From: Cupriavidus sp. D384 | GTDB lineage: Bacteria > Pseudomonadota > Gammaproteobacteria > Burkholderiales > Burkholderiaceae | Length of the DNA: 64,000 nucleotides | Assembly: GCF_001652915.1 (NCBI RefSeq) | Contig: NZ_BBQI01000096.1 | Location: 46,837-110,836 of the forward strand | Reading direction: 5' to 3' | Shown here: positions 51,011 through 60,023 of the stretch, one piece after another | Position numbering within the stretch: the stretch's first letter is position 1 | Layout of the letters: every line of letters begins with the position of its first letter | The notes under the pieces: generated by a model | Told to the model about the DNA's origin: nothing | The model's input: the letters and a program-made list of their open reading frames with translations, nothing else | Database searches by the model: none | Translations under genes and position numbers: made by a program

Positions 51011-51041
51011 GCGCAATCAAGCGCGCACAAGGTTACGCAAG

Positions 51042-51350
51042 ATGACGACAGATTCCAGCAACGGTCCGCTGATCCCGGGCGATATCCCGCCCGAGCAGTC
51101 GCTGATCGAGTACCCGAGCGAATTCCCGATCAAGGTCATGGGCGCCATGCAGGACGGCTTTGCCGAGGCCATCGTGACGCTGATCCAGGAGTTCGATCCC
51201 AACTTCCACGCCGGCAAGATGGAGATGCGTCCGTCGCGCAACGGCAACTACCTGGGGCTGACCGTGACCGTGTATGTCACGAGCCGCGAGCACCTGGACA
51301 ACGTGTACCGTGCGCTGACGTCGCACCCGATGGTCAAGGTGGTGCTGTAA
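51042..51350 (+). CDS. ybeD: YbeD/DUF493 family protein
   Basis: 102 residues of a small ferredoxin-fold protein (LIEYPSEFPIKVMG at the start; SRNGNYLGLTVTVYVTSREHLDNVYRAL). In many proteobacteria the order is dacA-ybeD-lipB-lipA. Here dacC-ybeD is kept, but the next gene is an RNA methyltransferase rather than lipB. YbeD function is not established; an allosteric regulatory role is suspected from its ACT-like fold. Confidence 0.9.
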   Translation: MTTDSSNGPLIPGDIPPEQSLIEYPSEFPIKVMGAMQDGFAEAIVTLIQEFDPNFHAGKMEMRPSRNGNYLGLTVTVYVTSREHLDNVYRALTSHPMVKVVL

Positions 51351-51354
51351 CCAC

Positions 51355-52548
51355 ATGAATGTCATCACGCTGAAGCCCGGCAAGGAAAAATCCCTGCTGC
51401 GGCGCCACCCGTGGGTCTACGCCACGGGCATTGCCTCCACCGAAGGCCGCTGCGAGGCGGGCTCGACCGTGGTCATCCGCAGTGCGGACGGCCGCTTCCT
51501 GGCGCGCGGCGCCTACAGCCCCGAGTCGCAAATCCGGGCGCGCGTATGGACGTTCGACGAAAACGAGCCGGTCGACCATGCCATGTTCAAGCGCCGCGTG
51601 TCGGCCGCGCTGGCGCACCGCGAGCGCTGGGTCAGCGACACCAGCGCGGTGCGCCTGATCTTTGGCGAATCCGACCGCCTGCCGGGCCTGATCGTCGATT
51701 ATTACGGCCAGGGCGAGACCGGCCAGCTGGTGTGCCAGTTCAACGCCGCGGGCGTGGAGCAGTGGAAAGATGCGCTGGTACAGGCGCTGGTCAAGGAAAC
51801 CGGCTGTCCGAACGTGTACGAGCGGTCTGACGCCGCCGTGCGCCAGCGCGAAGGCCTGGAACTGGTCACTGGCGTGCTGGCCGGCGCCGAACCCGATCCG
51901 CAACTGTCGGTGACCGAACACGGCGTGCGCTACTACGTGGACGTGCGCAACGGCCACAAGACCGGCTTCTACGTCGACCAGCGCGATAACCGCAAGCTCG
52001 TGGGCGACCTGGCCGAAGGGCGCGACGTGCTGAACTGCTTCTGCTACACGGGCGGCTTCTCGCTGGCCGCGCTGCGAGGCGGTGCGAAATCGGTGACGTC
52101 GATCGATTCGTCGGGCGACGCGCTCAAGATCGCAGCCAGCAATGTGACGCTGAACGGTTTCGACCCCGAACGCGCCACCTGGCTCGACGCCGACGTATTC
52201 AAGATGCTGCGCGAATTCCGCGCCGAGGGCCGCCAGTTCGACCTGATCGTGCTGGACCCGCCCAAGTTCGCTCCGTCGGCCCAGCATATCGACCGTGCCG
52301 CGCGCGCGTACAAGGAAATCAACCTGGTGGGCATGCAGCTGCTGCGCCCGGGCGGCCTGCTGTTCACGTACTCGTGCTCGGGTGCCATCAGCATGGAGCT
52401 GTTCCAGAAGATCGTGGCCGGTGCCGCGACCGATGCACGCGCCGATGCACGCATCCTGCGCCGCCTGTCGGCAGGGACCGATCACCCGATGTCGGCGGCC
52501 TTCCCCGAGGGCGAATACCTGAAGGGCCTGCTGCTGGAAAAGATCTAG
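51355..52548 (+). CDS. Class I SAM-dependent rRNA methyltransferase, RlmI-like
   Basis: 397 residues: an N-terminal PUA domain (HPWVYATGIASTEGRCEAGSTVVI) and a C-terminal Rossmann methyltransferase with NCFCYTGGFSLAALRGGAKSVTSID and the cytosine-methylating motif VLDPPKFAPSAQHID. RlmI methylates 23S rRNA C1962. An inverted repeat (CCGGAAAA with TTTTCCGG, 52555-52586) sits directly after the stop. It starts 4 bp after ybeD. Confidence 0.92.
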   Translation: MNVITLKPGKEKSLLRRHPWVYATGIASTEGRCEAGSTVVIRSADGRFLARGAYSPESQIRARVWTFDENEPVDHAMFKRRVSAALAHRERWVSDTSAVRLIFGESDRLPGLIVDYYGQGETGQLVCQFNAAGVEQWKDALVQALVKETGCPNVYERSDAAVRQREGLELVTGVLAGAEPDPQLSVTEHGVRYYVDVRNGHKTGFYVDQRDNRKLVGDLAEGRDVLNCFCYTGGFSLAALRGGAKSVTSIDSSGDALKIAASNVTLNGFDPERATWLDADVFKMLREFRAEGRQFDLIVLDPPKFAPSAQHIDRAARAYKEINLVGMQLLRPGGLLFTYSCSGAISMELFQKIVAGAATDARADARILRRLSAGTDHPMSAAFPEGEYLKGLLLEKI

Positions 52549-52586
52549 GCAGGGCCGGAAAATTCGTCAGATTACGGGTTTTCCGG

Positions 52587-52697
52587 AATTGCCTCGGAAC
52601 TGCCTTCTGGTGGTCATATTCGTCCCCTAAGATTCGTCTCACGGTAAGGCATTGGCAGGTGTCGAACCGTCTCTTCTTATCAGTCTTCGTGGTAATC
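52587..52697. other. Spacer between the RlmI-like gene and a detached terminator
   Basis: No protein gene is supported. The strong terminator at 52698 lies 150 bp after the RlmI-like stop, so this interval may be a long 3' UTR or a short untranslated transcript. A TTCGAAC-like stretch near 52657 does not fold as a tRNA. Confidence 0.25.
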
Positions 52698-52726
52698 GCC
52701 CCGCTAACCCAGCGGGGCTTTTTTTT
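52698..52726 (+). terminator. Strong Rho-independent terminator
   Basis: GCCCCGCT and AGCGGGGC form a perfect 8-bp stem with a five-base loop, followed by eight T. Confidence 0.88.
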
Positions 52727-52853
52727 GGTTCATCGCATGCCGTGTGCGCCGCGCGAGCCAGCGATGCCACGGGTGCTGCAGCCCCGGCCGAACCCCTGAA
52801 TGGGCAGCACCGAGGCCGCGCTCTACCATGGCGCCACGGCAGGCGAAACTCCC

Positions 52854-52859
52854 TATAAT
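52854..52859 (+). promoter_or_regulatory. -10 element for the nitronate monooxygenase gene
   Basis: A perfect TATAAT in CTCCCTATAATCGAACG, 69 bp before the start codon; no clear -35 is seen. The interval 52727-52853 shows nothing else. Confidence 0.5.
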
Positions 52860-52927
52860 CGAACGACCGTGCATTTTGCACCGCTTGTCCGCATCATTTC
52901 ATCAGACGGATCCGAGGAGACTGTTCC

Positions 52928-53905
52928 ATGCCTGCCGCCAAACATATTCCGCCAGCCCTGCAGAACCTGGCCCTGCCCGTCATCGCGTCGCCGATGTTTA
53001 TCGTCAGCTATCCGGAACTGGTGCTGGCGCAGTGCAAGGCCGGTATCGTCGGGTCGTTCCCGGCGCTCAACGCGCGCCCGGCCGAGCTACTGGATGAATG
53101 GCTGACGCAGATCCAGGAAGAACTGGCGTCGTTCCAGGCCGCCAATCCCGGCAAGCCCGTCGGCCCGCTCGCCGTGAACCAGATCGTGCACGCTTCCAAC
53201 GCGCGGCTGGAACATGATGTGAAGGTCTGCGTGGAACACAAGGTGCCGATCTTCATCACGTCGCTGCGCGCGCCCCCCAAGGAAATGATCGACGCGGTGC
53301 ACAGCTATGGCGGCATCGTGCTGCATGACGTCATCAACATCCGCCACGCCGAAAAGGCCATCGAGGCCGGCGTGGACGGCCTGATCCTCGTGGCGGCCGG
53401 CGCCGGCGGCCATGCCGGCACGCTTTCGCCGTTTGCGCTGGTGGGCGAAGTGCGCAAGATCTTCGACGGCCCGATCGCGCTGTCGGGATCGATCGCCACC
53501 GGCGACGCGGTGCTGGCCGCGCAGGCCATGGGCGCCGACTTTGCCTATGTGGGCACGCGCTTTATCGCATCGCAGGAAGGCCATGCCAGCGCCGAGTACA
53601 AGCAGTCGATCACCAGCTCGGCCGCGTCGGACATCATCTACACGAACCTGTTCACGGGCGTGCACGGCAACTACATCCGCGAGAGCATCGTCAATTCGGG
53701 CCTGAACCCCGAAGACCTGCCCGTGGCGGACAAGAGCAAGATGGATTTTTCGAGCGGCAGCTCGAAGACCAAGGCCTGGAAGGACATCTGGGGTGCCGGC
53801 CAGGGCGTGGGCCAGATCCACGACATTCCGACCGCCGGCGAGATCGTGGCGCGCATGAAGGCCGAGTACGACGCGGCGCGTGCCCGGCTGGGGCTGGTAG
53901 CATAA
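52928..53905 (+). CDS. Nitronate monooxygenase family flavoprotein
   Basis: A 325-residue FMN-dependent barrel of the 2-nitropropane dioxygenase family. Conserved segments are PVIASPMFIVSYPELVLAQCKAGIVGSFPALN, GAGGHAG, and ALSGSIATGDAVLAAQAMGADFAYVGTRFIAS. Members oxidise nitronates such as propionate 3-nitronate; related flavin oxidoreductases share the fold. GAGGAG lies before the ATG, after a TATAAT box. Confidence 0.9.
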   Translation: MPAAKHIPPALQNLALPVIASPMFIVSYPELVLAQCKAGIVGSFPALNARPAELLDEWLTQIQEELASFQAANPGKPVGPLAVNQIVHASNARLEHDVKVCVEHKVPIFITSLRAPPKEMIDAVHSYGGIVLHDVINIRHAEKAIEAGVDGLILVAAGAGGHAGTLSPFALVGEVRKIFDGPIALSGSIATGDAVLAAQAMGADFAYVGTRFIASQEGHASAEYKQSITSSAASDIIYTNLFTGVHGNYIRESIVNSGLNPEDLPVADKSKMDFSSGSSKTKAWKDIWGAGQGVGQIHDIPTAGEIVARMKAEYDAARARLGLVA

Positions 53906-53935
53906 GGGCGTTTTTGCGCCCCTTGCCCTGAACCG

Positions 53936-54415
53936 TTGCCTGCTCCCGACCCCGAAACACCCATCGACCCGGCCGACCTGCCCGGAACGCTCACGCATCG
54001 GGAGCGCGTGATCCGCGCGTTCTGGGTGACGCTCGGCATCATCAGCCTGGTGCTGGGCTTTATCGGCATCTTCCTGCCGCTGCTGCCGACCACGCCGTTT
54101 GTGCTGCTGGCGGCAGCCTGCTTTGCGCGGGGCTCGGAGAAATTCCACCACTGGCTGATCACGCACGAGCGCTTCGGGCCGCTGGTGCGTGACTGGCAGG
54201 CCCACCGCAGCATTCCGTTTCGCGCCAAGTGCCTGGCGCTGTCGATGATGTGGACGTCGATGAGCATCACGGCGTGGCTGCTGCGCGCGCGGCCGGTGTC
54301 GTCGCTGACGCTGATCGCCATTGGCATCGCCGTCACGGTCTGGATGGTACGGCTGCCCACGCGGCCGCCCGGCGGCTATCCCGAAGCCAGCGATGGTCCT
54401 TCATCGCAGGCATAG
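53936..54415 (+). CDS. YbaN family (DUF454) inner-membrane protein
   Basis: About 159 residues. The signature FWVTLGIISLVLGFIGIFLPLLPTTPFVLLAAACFARGSEKFHHWL defines the family, with two more hydrophobic segments later. The function is unknown. The start is uncertain: no ATG stands before the first helix, so a TTG at 53936 is used; a GTG at codon 24 would give a product of usual length. It follows nitronate monooxygenase by 30 bp in the same frame, separated by one TAA. Confidence 0.75.
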   Translation: MPAPDPETPIDPADLPGTLTHRERVIRAFWVTLGIISLVLGFIGIFLPLLPTTPFVLLAAACFARGSEKFHHWLITHERFGPLVRDWQAHRSIPFRAKCLALSMMWTSMSITAWLLRARPVSSLTLIAIGIAVTVWMVRLPTRPPGGYPEASDGPSSQA

Positions 54416-54448
54416 CGCCACCGGCCCCCAGCCGTCGCCCGGCAGCAG

Positions 54449-55699
54449 TCAGTCGTAGCTGCGCGCGTCCTCGATCGATTTGCCATCCTGGGGCAGCGAT
54501 CCTGGCGCGGCAAAGCGCACCTCTCCACGCAGCCGCATCACCTCCCGCATCGAATCGGCCACGGCACGCGCCAGGCTTTCGTCGACCCGGGTGGCATCGC
54601 AATGCAGCGTCATCACGTCCGAGCCGATCGCGCCGCTCACCACCAGCCGCGCCGCACGGATCTCGGGATGGCGCCGCACCACCTCGGCCACCTGCCCCGG
54701 ATGCACGAACATGCCCTTGACCTTGGTGGTCTGGTCGGCACGCCCAAGCCAGCCCTTCAGCCGGATATTGGTGCGGCCGCACGGACTGGCGCGGTGCGGC
54801 GATTCGGCCACGATGGCCGACAGGTCGCCGGTGCCGAAGCGGATCAGCGGATAGTCGCCATTGCCCAGCACGGTGACCACCACCTCGCCGACCTCGCCTT
54901 CGGGCATCGGCTTCGTGCCGCCCGGCTCGACGATCTCGACCAGCACGCCCTCGTCGACCACCCAGCCGTCGCCCCCTTCGGTCTCGAACGCGATCAGTCC
55001 GACATCGGCCGTGCCGTACATCTGGCGCGCGGTGACGCCGTGGTCCTGCAGCCACGTGCGCAGCGCGGGCGGGCAGGCCTCGCCCGACACCAGCGCCTTG
55101 GACAGGCTTGCGCACGGCAGGCCCATCTCGTCGCCCTTCTCGATCAGCAGTTTCAGGAATGACGGCGTGCCCGCGTAGGCCGACGGCTGCAGGCTCGCCA
55201 GTGCCTGCACCTGCGATTCGGTCTGCCCGACTCCAGCCGGAAACACGCAGCAGCCCAGCTTGTGGGCGCCAGATTCCATCATCATGCCGGCCGGCGTGAA
55301 GTGATACGAGAACGTGTTGTAGACCAGCTCGCCGGCCCGGAAGCCGGCCGCGAACATCGCGCGTGCCGTGCGCCACCAGTCGGCGGCAAAGCCATCGGGC
55401 TCGTGGATCGGCCCCGGCGACTGGAATACATGGCGCAGGCCGGCCAGCGGCGTGGCATTGAGCCCGCCCAGGGGCGGAGCCATGCGCTGGCGCGCGCTCA
55501 GTTCGGACTTGCGCGTGACGGGCAGCAGCGCCAGCGCATCGCGCGAGGTGATCTCGTGTGCGTCGAAATCACACAGGATCTCGGCAAAATACGGTGAATG
55601 TGCCTGCGCATGCGCGACCTGGCGCGCCACGGCGGCAATCAGCGCGGCCTCGCGTTCCGCAGGCGCGCGCGTCTCCAGCGAATCGAAGTACTCAGCCAT
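54449..55699 (-). CDS. Phenylacetate-CoA ligase-like AMP-forming enzyme
   Basis: 416 residues resembling PaaK. Visible parts are an N-terminal segment rich in RQVAHAQAHSPYF, the adenylation core AGTPSFLKLLI, GEACPPALRTWL, QMYGTADVGLIAFE, and the C-terminal RADQTTKVKGMFVHPGQV, which includes the hinge. The usual ATP loop S-S-G-T-T is replaced by FQSPGPIHEP, a change seen in some PaaK relatives. The acid substrate is unknown. It lies 19 bp after livF at the end of the LIV cluster, pointing to activation of the imported acid. Confidence 0.8.
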   Translation of the reverse strand: MAEYFDSLETRAPAEREAALIAAVARQVAHAQAHSPYFAEILCDFDAHEITSRDALALLPVTRKSELSARQRMAPPLGGLNATPLAGLRHVFQSPGPIHEPDGFAADWWRTARAMFAAGFRAGELVYNTFSYHFTPAGMMMESGAHKLGCCVFPAGVGQTESQVQALASLQPSAYAGTPSFLKLLIEKGDEMGLPCASLSKALVSGEACPPALRTWLQDHGVTARQMYGTADVGLIAFETEGGDGWVVDEGVLVEIVEPGGTKPMPEGEVGEVVVTVLGNGDYPLIRFGTGDLSAIVAESPHRASPCGRTNIRLKGWLGRADQTTKVKGMFVHPGQVAEVVRRHPEIRAARLVVSGAIGSDVMTLHCDATRVDESLARAVADSMREVMRLRGEVRFAAPGSLPQDGKSIEDARSYD

Positions 55700-55718
55700 A
55701 TCGGTGTCCAGGGCAGAT

Positions 55719-56534
55719 TCAGGCCAGCCAGCGTTTGCGGCGGCGATAGCTTTTCACGTCTCGGAACGATGTGCGCGCGCCGCCTTCGGCATCGTTGGCG
55801 GCCACGCCCAGGTAGAACTCCTTGACGTCCTCGTTGGTGCGCAGCGATTCGGCTTCGCCGTCCATCACGACCCGGCCGTTTTCGAGGATGTAGCCGTAGT
55901 CGGCATAGCGCAGCGCCACCATCGTGTTCTGCTCGGCCAGCAGGAAGCTCACGCGCTCGCGCCCGTTGAGGTCGCGCACGATCTCGAAGATTTCTTCAAC
56001 GATCTGCGGCGCCAGGCCCATCGACGGTTCGTCCAGCAGGATCATCGACGGCTTGGCCATCATCGCGCGTCCGATCGCACACATCTGCTGCTCGCCGCCC
56101 GATGTGTAGCCGGCCTGCGACTTGCGGCGCGTCTTCAGGCGCGGGAAGTAGGCGTAGATCTTCTCCAGCTCGTCGCGCGTTTCGCCACGCGACAGGCCCC
56201 GCGTGTAGGCCCCGGTCAGCAGGTTTTCCTCGATGGTCAGGTGGGCAAAGCAATGGCGCCCTTCCATCACCTGGATCACGCCGCGCTTGACCAGGTCGTT
56301 GGGCGTCAACTGGTCCACGCGCTGGCCGCGGTACTCGATCGATCCCTTGGTGACGTCGCCGCGCTCGGCGTGCAGCAGGTTCGAGATCGCCTTGAGCGTG
56401 GTGGTCTTGCCCGCGCCGTTGGCGCCCAGCAGCGCCACGATGCGGCCTTCGGGCACATCGAGCGACACGCCCTTGAGCACCAGGATCACGTGGTCGTAGA
56501 TGACTTCGATGTTGTTGACGGATAGAAGCGTCAT
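55719..56534 (-). CDS. livF: Branched-chain-type ABC transporter ATP-binding protein LivF
   Basis: 271 residues. Walker A GANGAGKT, signature TSGGEQQMCAIGRAMM, Walker B MILLDEPSMGLAP, and the H-loop region LLAEQNT are all in place. A C-terminal tail of about 20 residues is rich in Arg/Lys. With LivG it powers the transporter. A hairpin of the CTCCCC family sits between it and the binding-protein gene. Confidence 0.93.
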   Translation of the reverse strand: MTLLSVNNIEVIYDHVILVLKGVSLDVPEGRIVALLGANGAGKTTTLKAISNLLHAERGDVTKGSIEYRGQRVDQLTPNDLVKRGVIQVMEGRHCFAHLTIEENLLTGAYTRGLSRGETRDELEKIYAYFPRLKTRRKSQAGYTSGGEQQMCAIGRAMMAKPSMILLDEPSMGLAPQIVEEIFEIVRDLNGRERVSFLLAEQNTMVALRYADYGYILENGRVVMDGEAESLRTNEDVKEFYLGVAANDAEGGARTSFRDVKSYRRRKRWLA

Positions 56535-56556
56535 GTCCGCATCCCTGAGTGTTTTG

Positions 56557-56587
56557 CTCCCCTCTCCCGCCTTGTGGGAGAGGGGAG
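56557..56587. repeat. CTCCCCTCTCCC hairpin between livF and the binding protein gene
   Basis: CTCCCCTCTCCC (56557-56568) and GGGAGAGGGGAG (56576-56587) are a perfect 12-bp inverted repeat with a seven-base loop. In the middle of an operon, it could lower expression of livF relative to the binding protein or protect the upstream mRNA. Confidence 0.7.
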
Positions 56588-56610
56588 ACAACCACCGGCA
56601 CACTGAAGTC

Positions 56611-57948
56611 TCACGACTTCATGCAAGCCGGCGTGATGCCCTTTTCCTTCGCGTACTGCGCGGCCGTGGCCTTGAACAGCGGGTGGATCAGGTTCTTGTT
56701 GCCCTCGATCCAGTCCGACACCACCACCCACTTGGTGCCGTCCCACTGCTGGATCTTCACCTTGCCCGATCCCTCGTGGTTGTCGCAGCTGGTCTTGATC
56801 TCAGGCAGCAGGCCGGTGGCGCCCAGTTGCTGCAGGCGGGCGCTGGTCAGGTTGAGGTTCTCGAACGCCCAGCGCATCTCGTCGCCGGTCATCACCTTGC
56901 CCTTGCCGAACTTGCCCTGCGCCACGCGGATGGCTTCCACCGTCACCACCGCCGCCGACACGCCGCGGTTATAGAGCACCGAGCCCACCTTGTTGCGGTC
57001 CTGCATATTGCCCTTGTTGGCGCCGTACACCACCTTCTCGATATCGGCGATCAACGGCACGCCCTTGCCTGCCACGTTCCACGTCGCGCTCATGTAGCCC
57101 TTGGCGGCGTCGCCTGCCGGCGTGGTGTCTTCCTCGGACCCGGCCCACCACGACCCGATCATCTTCTCGCGCGAAAAGCCCACCTTCTGGGCGGCCTTCA
57201 GCGCGGTCTGGTTCATCACGCCCCAGCCCCAGAAGATCACGTAGTCAGGATTTTCCTGGCGGATCTTCAGCCACTGCGCGCCCTGCTCGTTGCCCGGGTG
57301 CGCCACTGGAATCTCCACCAGATTGAACTTGCCGAGCTTGGCCTCGGCCTCCAGCGCGACGATCGGCTCCTTGCCGTAGGCCGAGTCGTGATACAGGTAG
57401 ACGATCTTCTTGCCGGCCAGCGACCCGCCGTTCTTCGTCGCCAGGTACTTCACGATGGCCGACACCTGCATCTGGTAGGTGGTGACCAGCGGGAACGCGT
57501 ACGGGAACACCGAGCCATCGACGGCGTCGGTGCGGCCATAGCCCATCATCACCAGCGGCACCTTGTCGGCGGCGGTCTTGTCGACCAGCGCGTACGAGAT
57601 GCCGGTGGACATCGTGTGATACGCGGTGCCCTTGCTCTGGCCGTTCTTGGCCTTCAGGCGCTCGTAGCACTCCACGCCCTTGGCGTTGTTGTACTCGGTC
57701 TCGCACTCTTCCCACGACAGCTTCACGCCGTTGACGCCGCCCTCCTTGAGGTTGACGTAATTCAGGTAATCGACAAAGCCGCCATAGAACGATTGTCCGT
57801 TCGAACCATAGGGGCCGACGCGGTAGCTGGGCAGCGCCACGAACTGGTCATTGGCCTGCGCCAGCGCCGGCAGGGCTGGCGCCAGCAGGGCAGCCGCGAC
57901 GCTGACCACCAGGGCGGCGCGCTGCACATTGCGGAATACGGTTGTCAT
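56611..57948 (-). CDS. LIV-type ABC transporter periplasmic binding protein
   Basis: A 445-residue type I binding protein. The signal ends at LPALAQ (about 31). Segments such as SYRVGPYGSNGQSFYGGFVDYLNYVNLKEGGVNG, WEECETEYNNAKGVECYERL and YLYHDSAYGKEP are typical of the subgroup found in aromatic- or aliphatic-acid uptake clusters. The ligand is not known. AAGGAG precedes the ATG by six bases. It sits between livM and livF. Confidence 0.9.
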   Translation of the reverse strand: MTTVFRNVQRAALVVSVAAALLAPALPALAQANDQFVALPSYRVGPYGSNGQSFYGGFVDYLNYVNLKEGGVNGVKLSWEECETEYNNAKGVECYERLKAKNGQSKGTAYHTMSTGISYALVDKTAADKVPLVMMGYGRTDAVDGSVFPYAFPLVTTYQMQVSAIVKYLATKNGGSLAGKKIVYLYHDSAYGKEPIVALEAEAKLGKFNLVEIPVAHPGNEQGAQWLKIRQENPDYVIFWGWGVMNQTALKAAQKVGFSREKMIGSWWAGSEEDTTPAGDAAKGYMSATWNVAGKGVPLIADIEKVVYGANKGNMQDRNKVGSVLYNRGVSAAVVTVEAIRVAQGKFGKGKVMTGDEMRWAFENLNLTSARLQQLGATGLLPEIKTSCDNHEGSGKVKIQQWDGTKWVVVSDWIEGNKNLIHPLFKATAAQYAKEKGITPACMKS

Positions 57949-58001
57949 CACAGTCTCCTTCACCTCGAACGGGCGTTGTTATAGAAATGACGCAGCGATA
58001 C

Positions 58002-59078
58002 CTAGTGCGGAAATGGCCAGAGGCGCAGCTTTTCCTTGGCGATCTGCCAGAGTCGGGCCAGGCCATGTGGCTCGACGATCAGGAAGAAAATGATCAGCGC
58101 GCCGAACACCATCAGCTGGATGTGCGACACCGTGGCGTTCGTGAACGGCAGGTGCAGCAGCGCAGCCAGCGCCGGCAGTACGTTATCGAGAAAGATCGGC
58201 AGCAGCAGGATGAACGCTGCGCCCAGGAACGACCCCAGGATGCTGCCCACGCCGCCGATGATGATCATGAACAGGATGCGGAACGACAGGTCCAGCGAGA
58301 AGCCGTCCGGTTCCACCGAACCCAGGTAGCAGAACGCGTACAGCGCCCCGGCCACGCCGCAATAGAACGAGCTGACGGCAAAGGCCAGCAGCTTGGTGCG
58401 CATCAGCGGGATACCGATGACTTCGGCGGCCACGTCCATGTCGCGCACGGCCATCCAGGCACGCCCCGTGGCCGAGCGCACCAGGTTCTTGGCCAGCAGC
58501 GCCAGCACCGTGACAATGGCAAGCACGAACAGGTATTTCCTTACCGGGGTATCGATCGCCACGCCGAACAGGTCCAGCCGCTGCGCCGTGATCACGCCCG
58601 ACGAGCTGTTGTTCGAGAACCAGGGAAACTTGGTCAGCGCCCACACCACGAAGAACTGCGCCGCCAGCGTCGCCACGGCCAGGTAGAAGCCCTTGATGCG
58701 CAGCGACGGCAGCCCGAACGCCACGCCCACCAGCGCCGCCGACAGTCCGGCCAGGATAAAGGTCAGCAGTACCGGGATGCCTTCGATCCGTAGCTGGAAG
58801 TTATAGGCCGCGTACGCGCCCACGGCCATGAAGGCGGCCGTGCCCAGCGACAGCTGGCCGGCATAGCCCGTCAGGATATTCAGGCCCAGCGCCGCCAGCG
58901 AAAAGATCAGGAACGGCGTCAGGATGGCGTTGAACCAGTACTCGCTGCCCGTGAACGGGATGACGACAAACGCCACGGCCATCAGCAAAGCAAAGAAGAT
59001 ACGATCTTGCCGGATCGGGAAAATCTGACTGTCGGCAACGTAGCTGGTCTTGAACTGTCCGGATTCGCGGTAGAGCAT
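58002..59078 (-). CDS. livM: LIV-type ABC transporter permease LivM
   Basis: 358 residues with eight to ten helices and the LivM core LNILTGYAGQLSLGTAAFMAVGAY, the cytoplasmic loop GRAWMAVRDMDVAAEVIGIP that contacts the ATPases, and SFRILFMIIIGGVGSILGSFLGA. It forms the channel with LivH. The order livG-livH-livM-binding protein-livF is kept on the minus strand. Confidence 0.93.
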   Translation of the reverse strand: MLYRESGQFKTSYVADSQIFPIRQDRIFFALLMAVAFVVIPFTGSEYWFNAILTPFLIFSLAALGLNILTGYAGQLSLGTAAFMAVGAYAAYNFQLRIEGIPVLLTFILAGLSAALVGVAFGLPSLRIKGFYLAVATLAAQFFVVWALTKFPWFSNNSSSGVITAQRLDLFGVAIDTPVRKYLFVLAIVTVLALLAKNLVRSATGRAWMAVRDMDVAAEVIGIPLMRTKLLAFAVSSFYCGVAGALYAFCYLGSVEPDGFSLDLSFRILFMIIIGGVGSILGSFLGAAFILLLPIFLDNVLPALAALLHLPFTNATVSHIQLMVFGALIIFFLIVEPHGLARLWQIAKEKLRLWPFPH

Positions 59079-59090
59079 GGTTGTTCTCCG

Positions 59091-60005
59091 TCAAACGCGG
59101 TCGATGTGTTTCTCTCCGAACAGCCCCTCGGGCCGAACCAGGAGAAACAACAAGGCAAACACGTAGGGGAACCACCCTTCGATCCCCCCGAAGTTGCCGC
59201 CGAACATCGACTGGAACACGGGCGGGATATAGATCTCGGCCAGCTTCTCGGATGCGCCGATGATCAGCCCGCCGACGATGGCGCCCGGCACCGATGTAAA
59301 GCCGCCCAGAATCAGCACCGGCAGCGCCTTGAGCGCAGTCAGCGTCAGCGCGAACTGCACCCCGTTGCGCGATCCCCAGAGCATGCCCGCCACCAGCGCC
59401 ACAAAGCCGGCCACGCCCCAGACGATCGCCCAGATGTTCTGCAGCGGAATGCCCAGCGACAGCGCGGCCTGGTGATCGTCGGCCACCGCGCGCAGCGCAC
59501 GGCCGACCTTGGTGTACTGGAAGAACAGCGCCAGCACGGCCACCAGCACGGCGGCAATCAGCGCGGCGGCCAGGTCGAACTTCGACACCACGATATTGAA
59601 GTGGGTCAGGATCGATTCGATGGGCTCGTCGACAATGCCCAGCTCGATCGGCCGTACCTCGTTGCCGAACAGCAGCGGCCCCAGGCCTTCCAGGAAGAAC
59701 GACAGCCCGATGGTCGCCATGAACAGCGTGATCGGCGGCTGGTTCACCAGCTTGCGCAGCACGAAGCGCTCGGTGCTCATGCCCACGATGATCATGACGA
59801 TAAAGGCGCCGATCACGGCCGCCCACATCGGCATGCCCTTGTCCATCAGCCCCACCACGGCCAGCGCGGCAAAGTAGACCATCGCGCCCTGCGCAAAATT
59901 GAACACGCCCGACGCCTTGTAGATCAGTACGAAGCCCAGCGCCACCAGCGAGTACATCAGCCCCGAGAGCAGTCCGCCGATCAGGATTTCGAAGAAGAAT
60001 GTCAT
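59091..60005 (-). CDS. livH: LIV-type ABC transporter permease LivH
   Basis: 304 residues with about eight helices. Conserved parts are LMYSLVALGFVLIYKASGVFNFAQGAMVYF at the N-terminus, the ATPase-contact loop VGRALRAVADDHQAALSLGIPLQNI, and LGGFTSVPGAIVGGLIIGASEKLAEIY. It ends 12 bp before livM. Confidence 0.94.
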   Translation of the reverse strand: MTFFFEILIGGLLSGLMYSLVALGFVLIYKASGVFNFAQGAMVYFAALAVVGLMDKGMPMWAAVIGAFIVMIIVGMSTERFVLRKLVNQPPITLFMATIGLSFFLEGLGPLLFGNEVRPIELGIVDEPIESILTHFNIVVSKFDLAAALIAAVLVAVLALFFQYTKVGRALRAVADDHQAALSLGIPLQNIWAIVWGVAGFVALVAGMLWGSRNGVQFALTLTALKALPVLILGGFTSVPGAIVGGLIIGASEKLAEIYIPPVFQSMFGGNFGGIEGWFPYVFALLFLLVRPEGLFGEKHIDRV

Positions 60006-60023
60006 CGTAGTTTCCTGATTTCT

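Noticed and set aside
52655..52675. tRNA T-arm-like stretch GGTGTCGAACCGTC
   Set aside because: No 5-bp T-stem, anticodon arm or acceptor stem could be built on either strand.
53087..54205. 372-codon minus-strand frame over nitronate monooxygenase
   Set aside because: It is antisense to a complete enzyme gene, and the product is Arg/His-rich without a domain.
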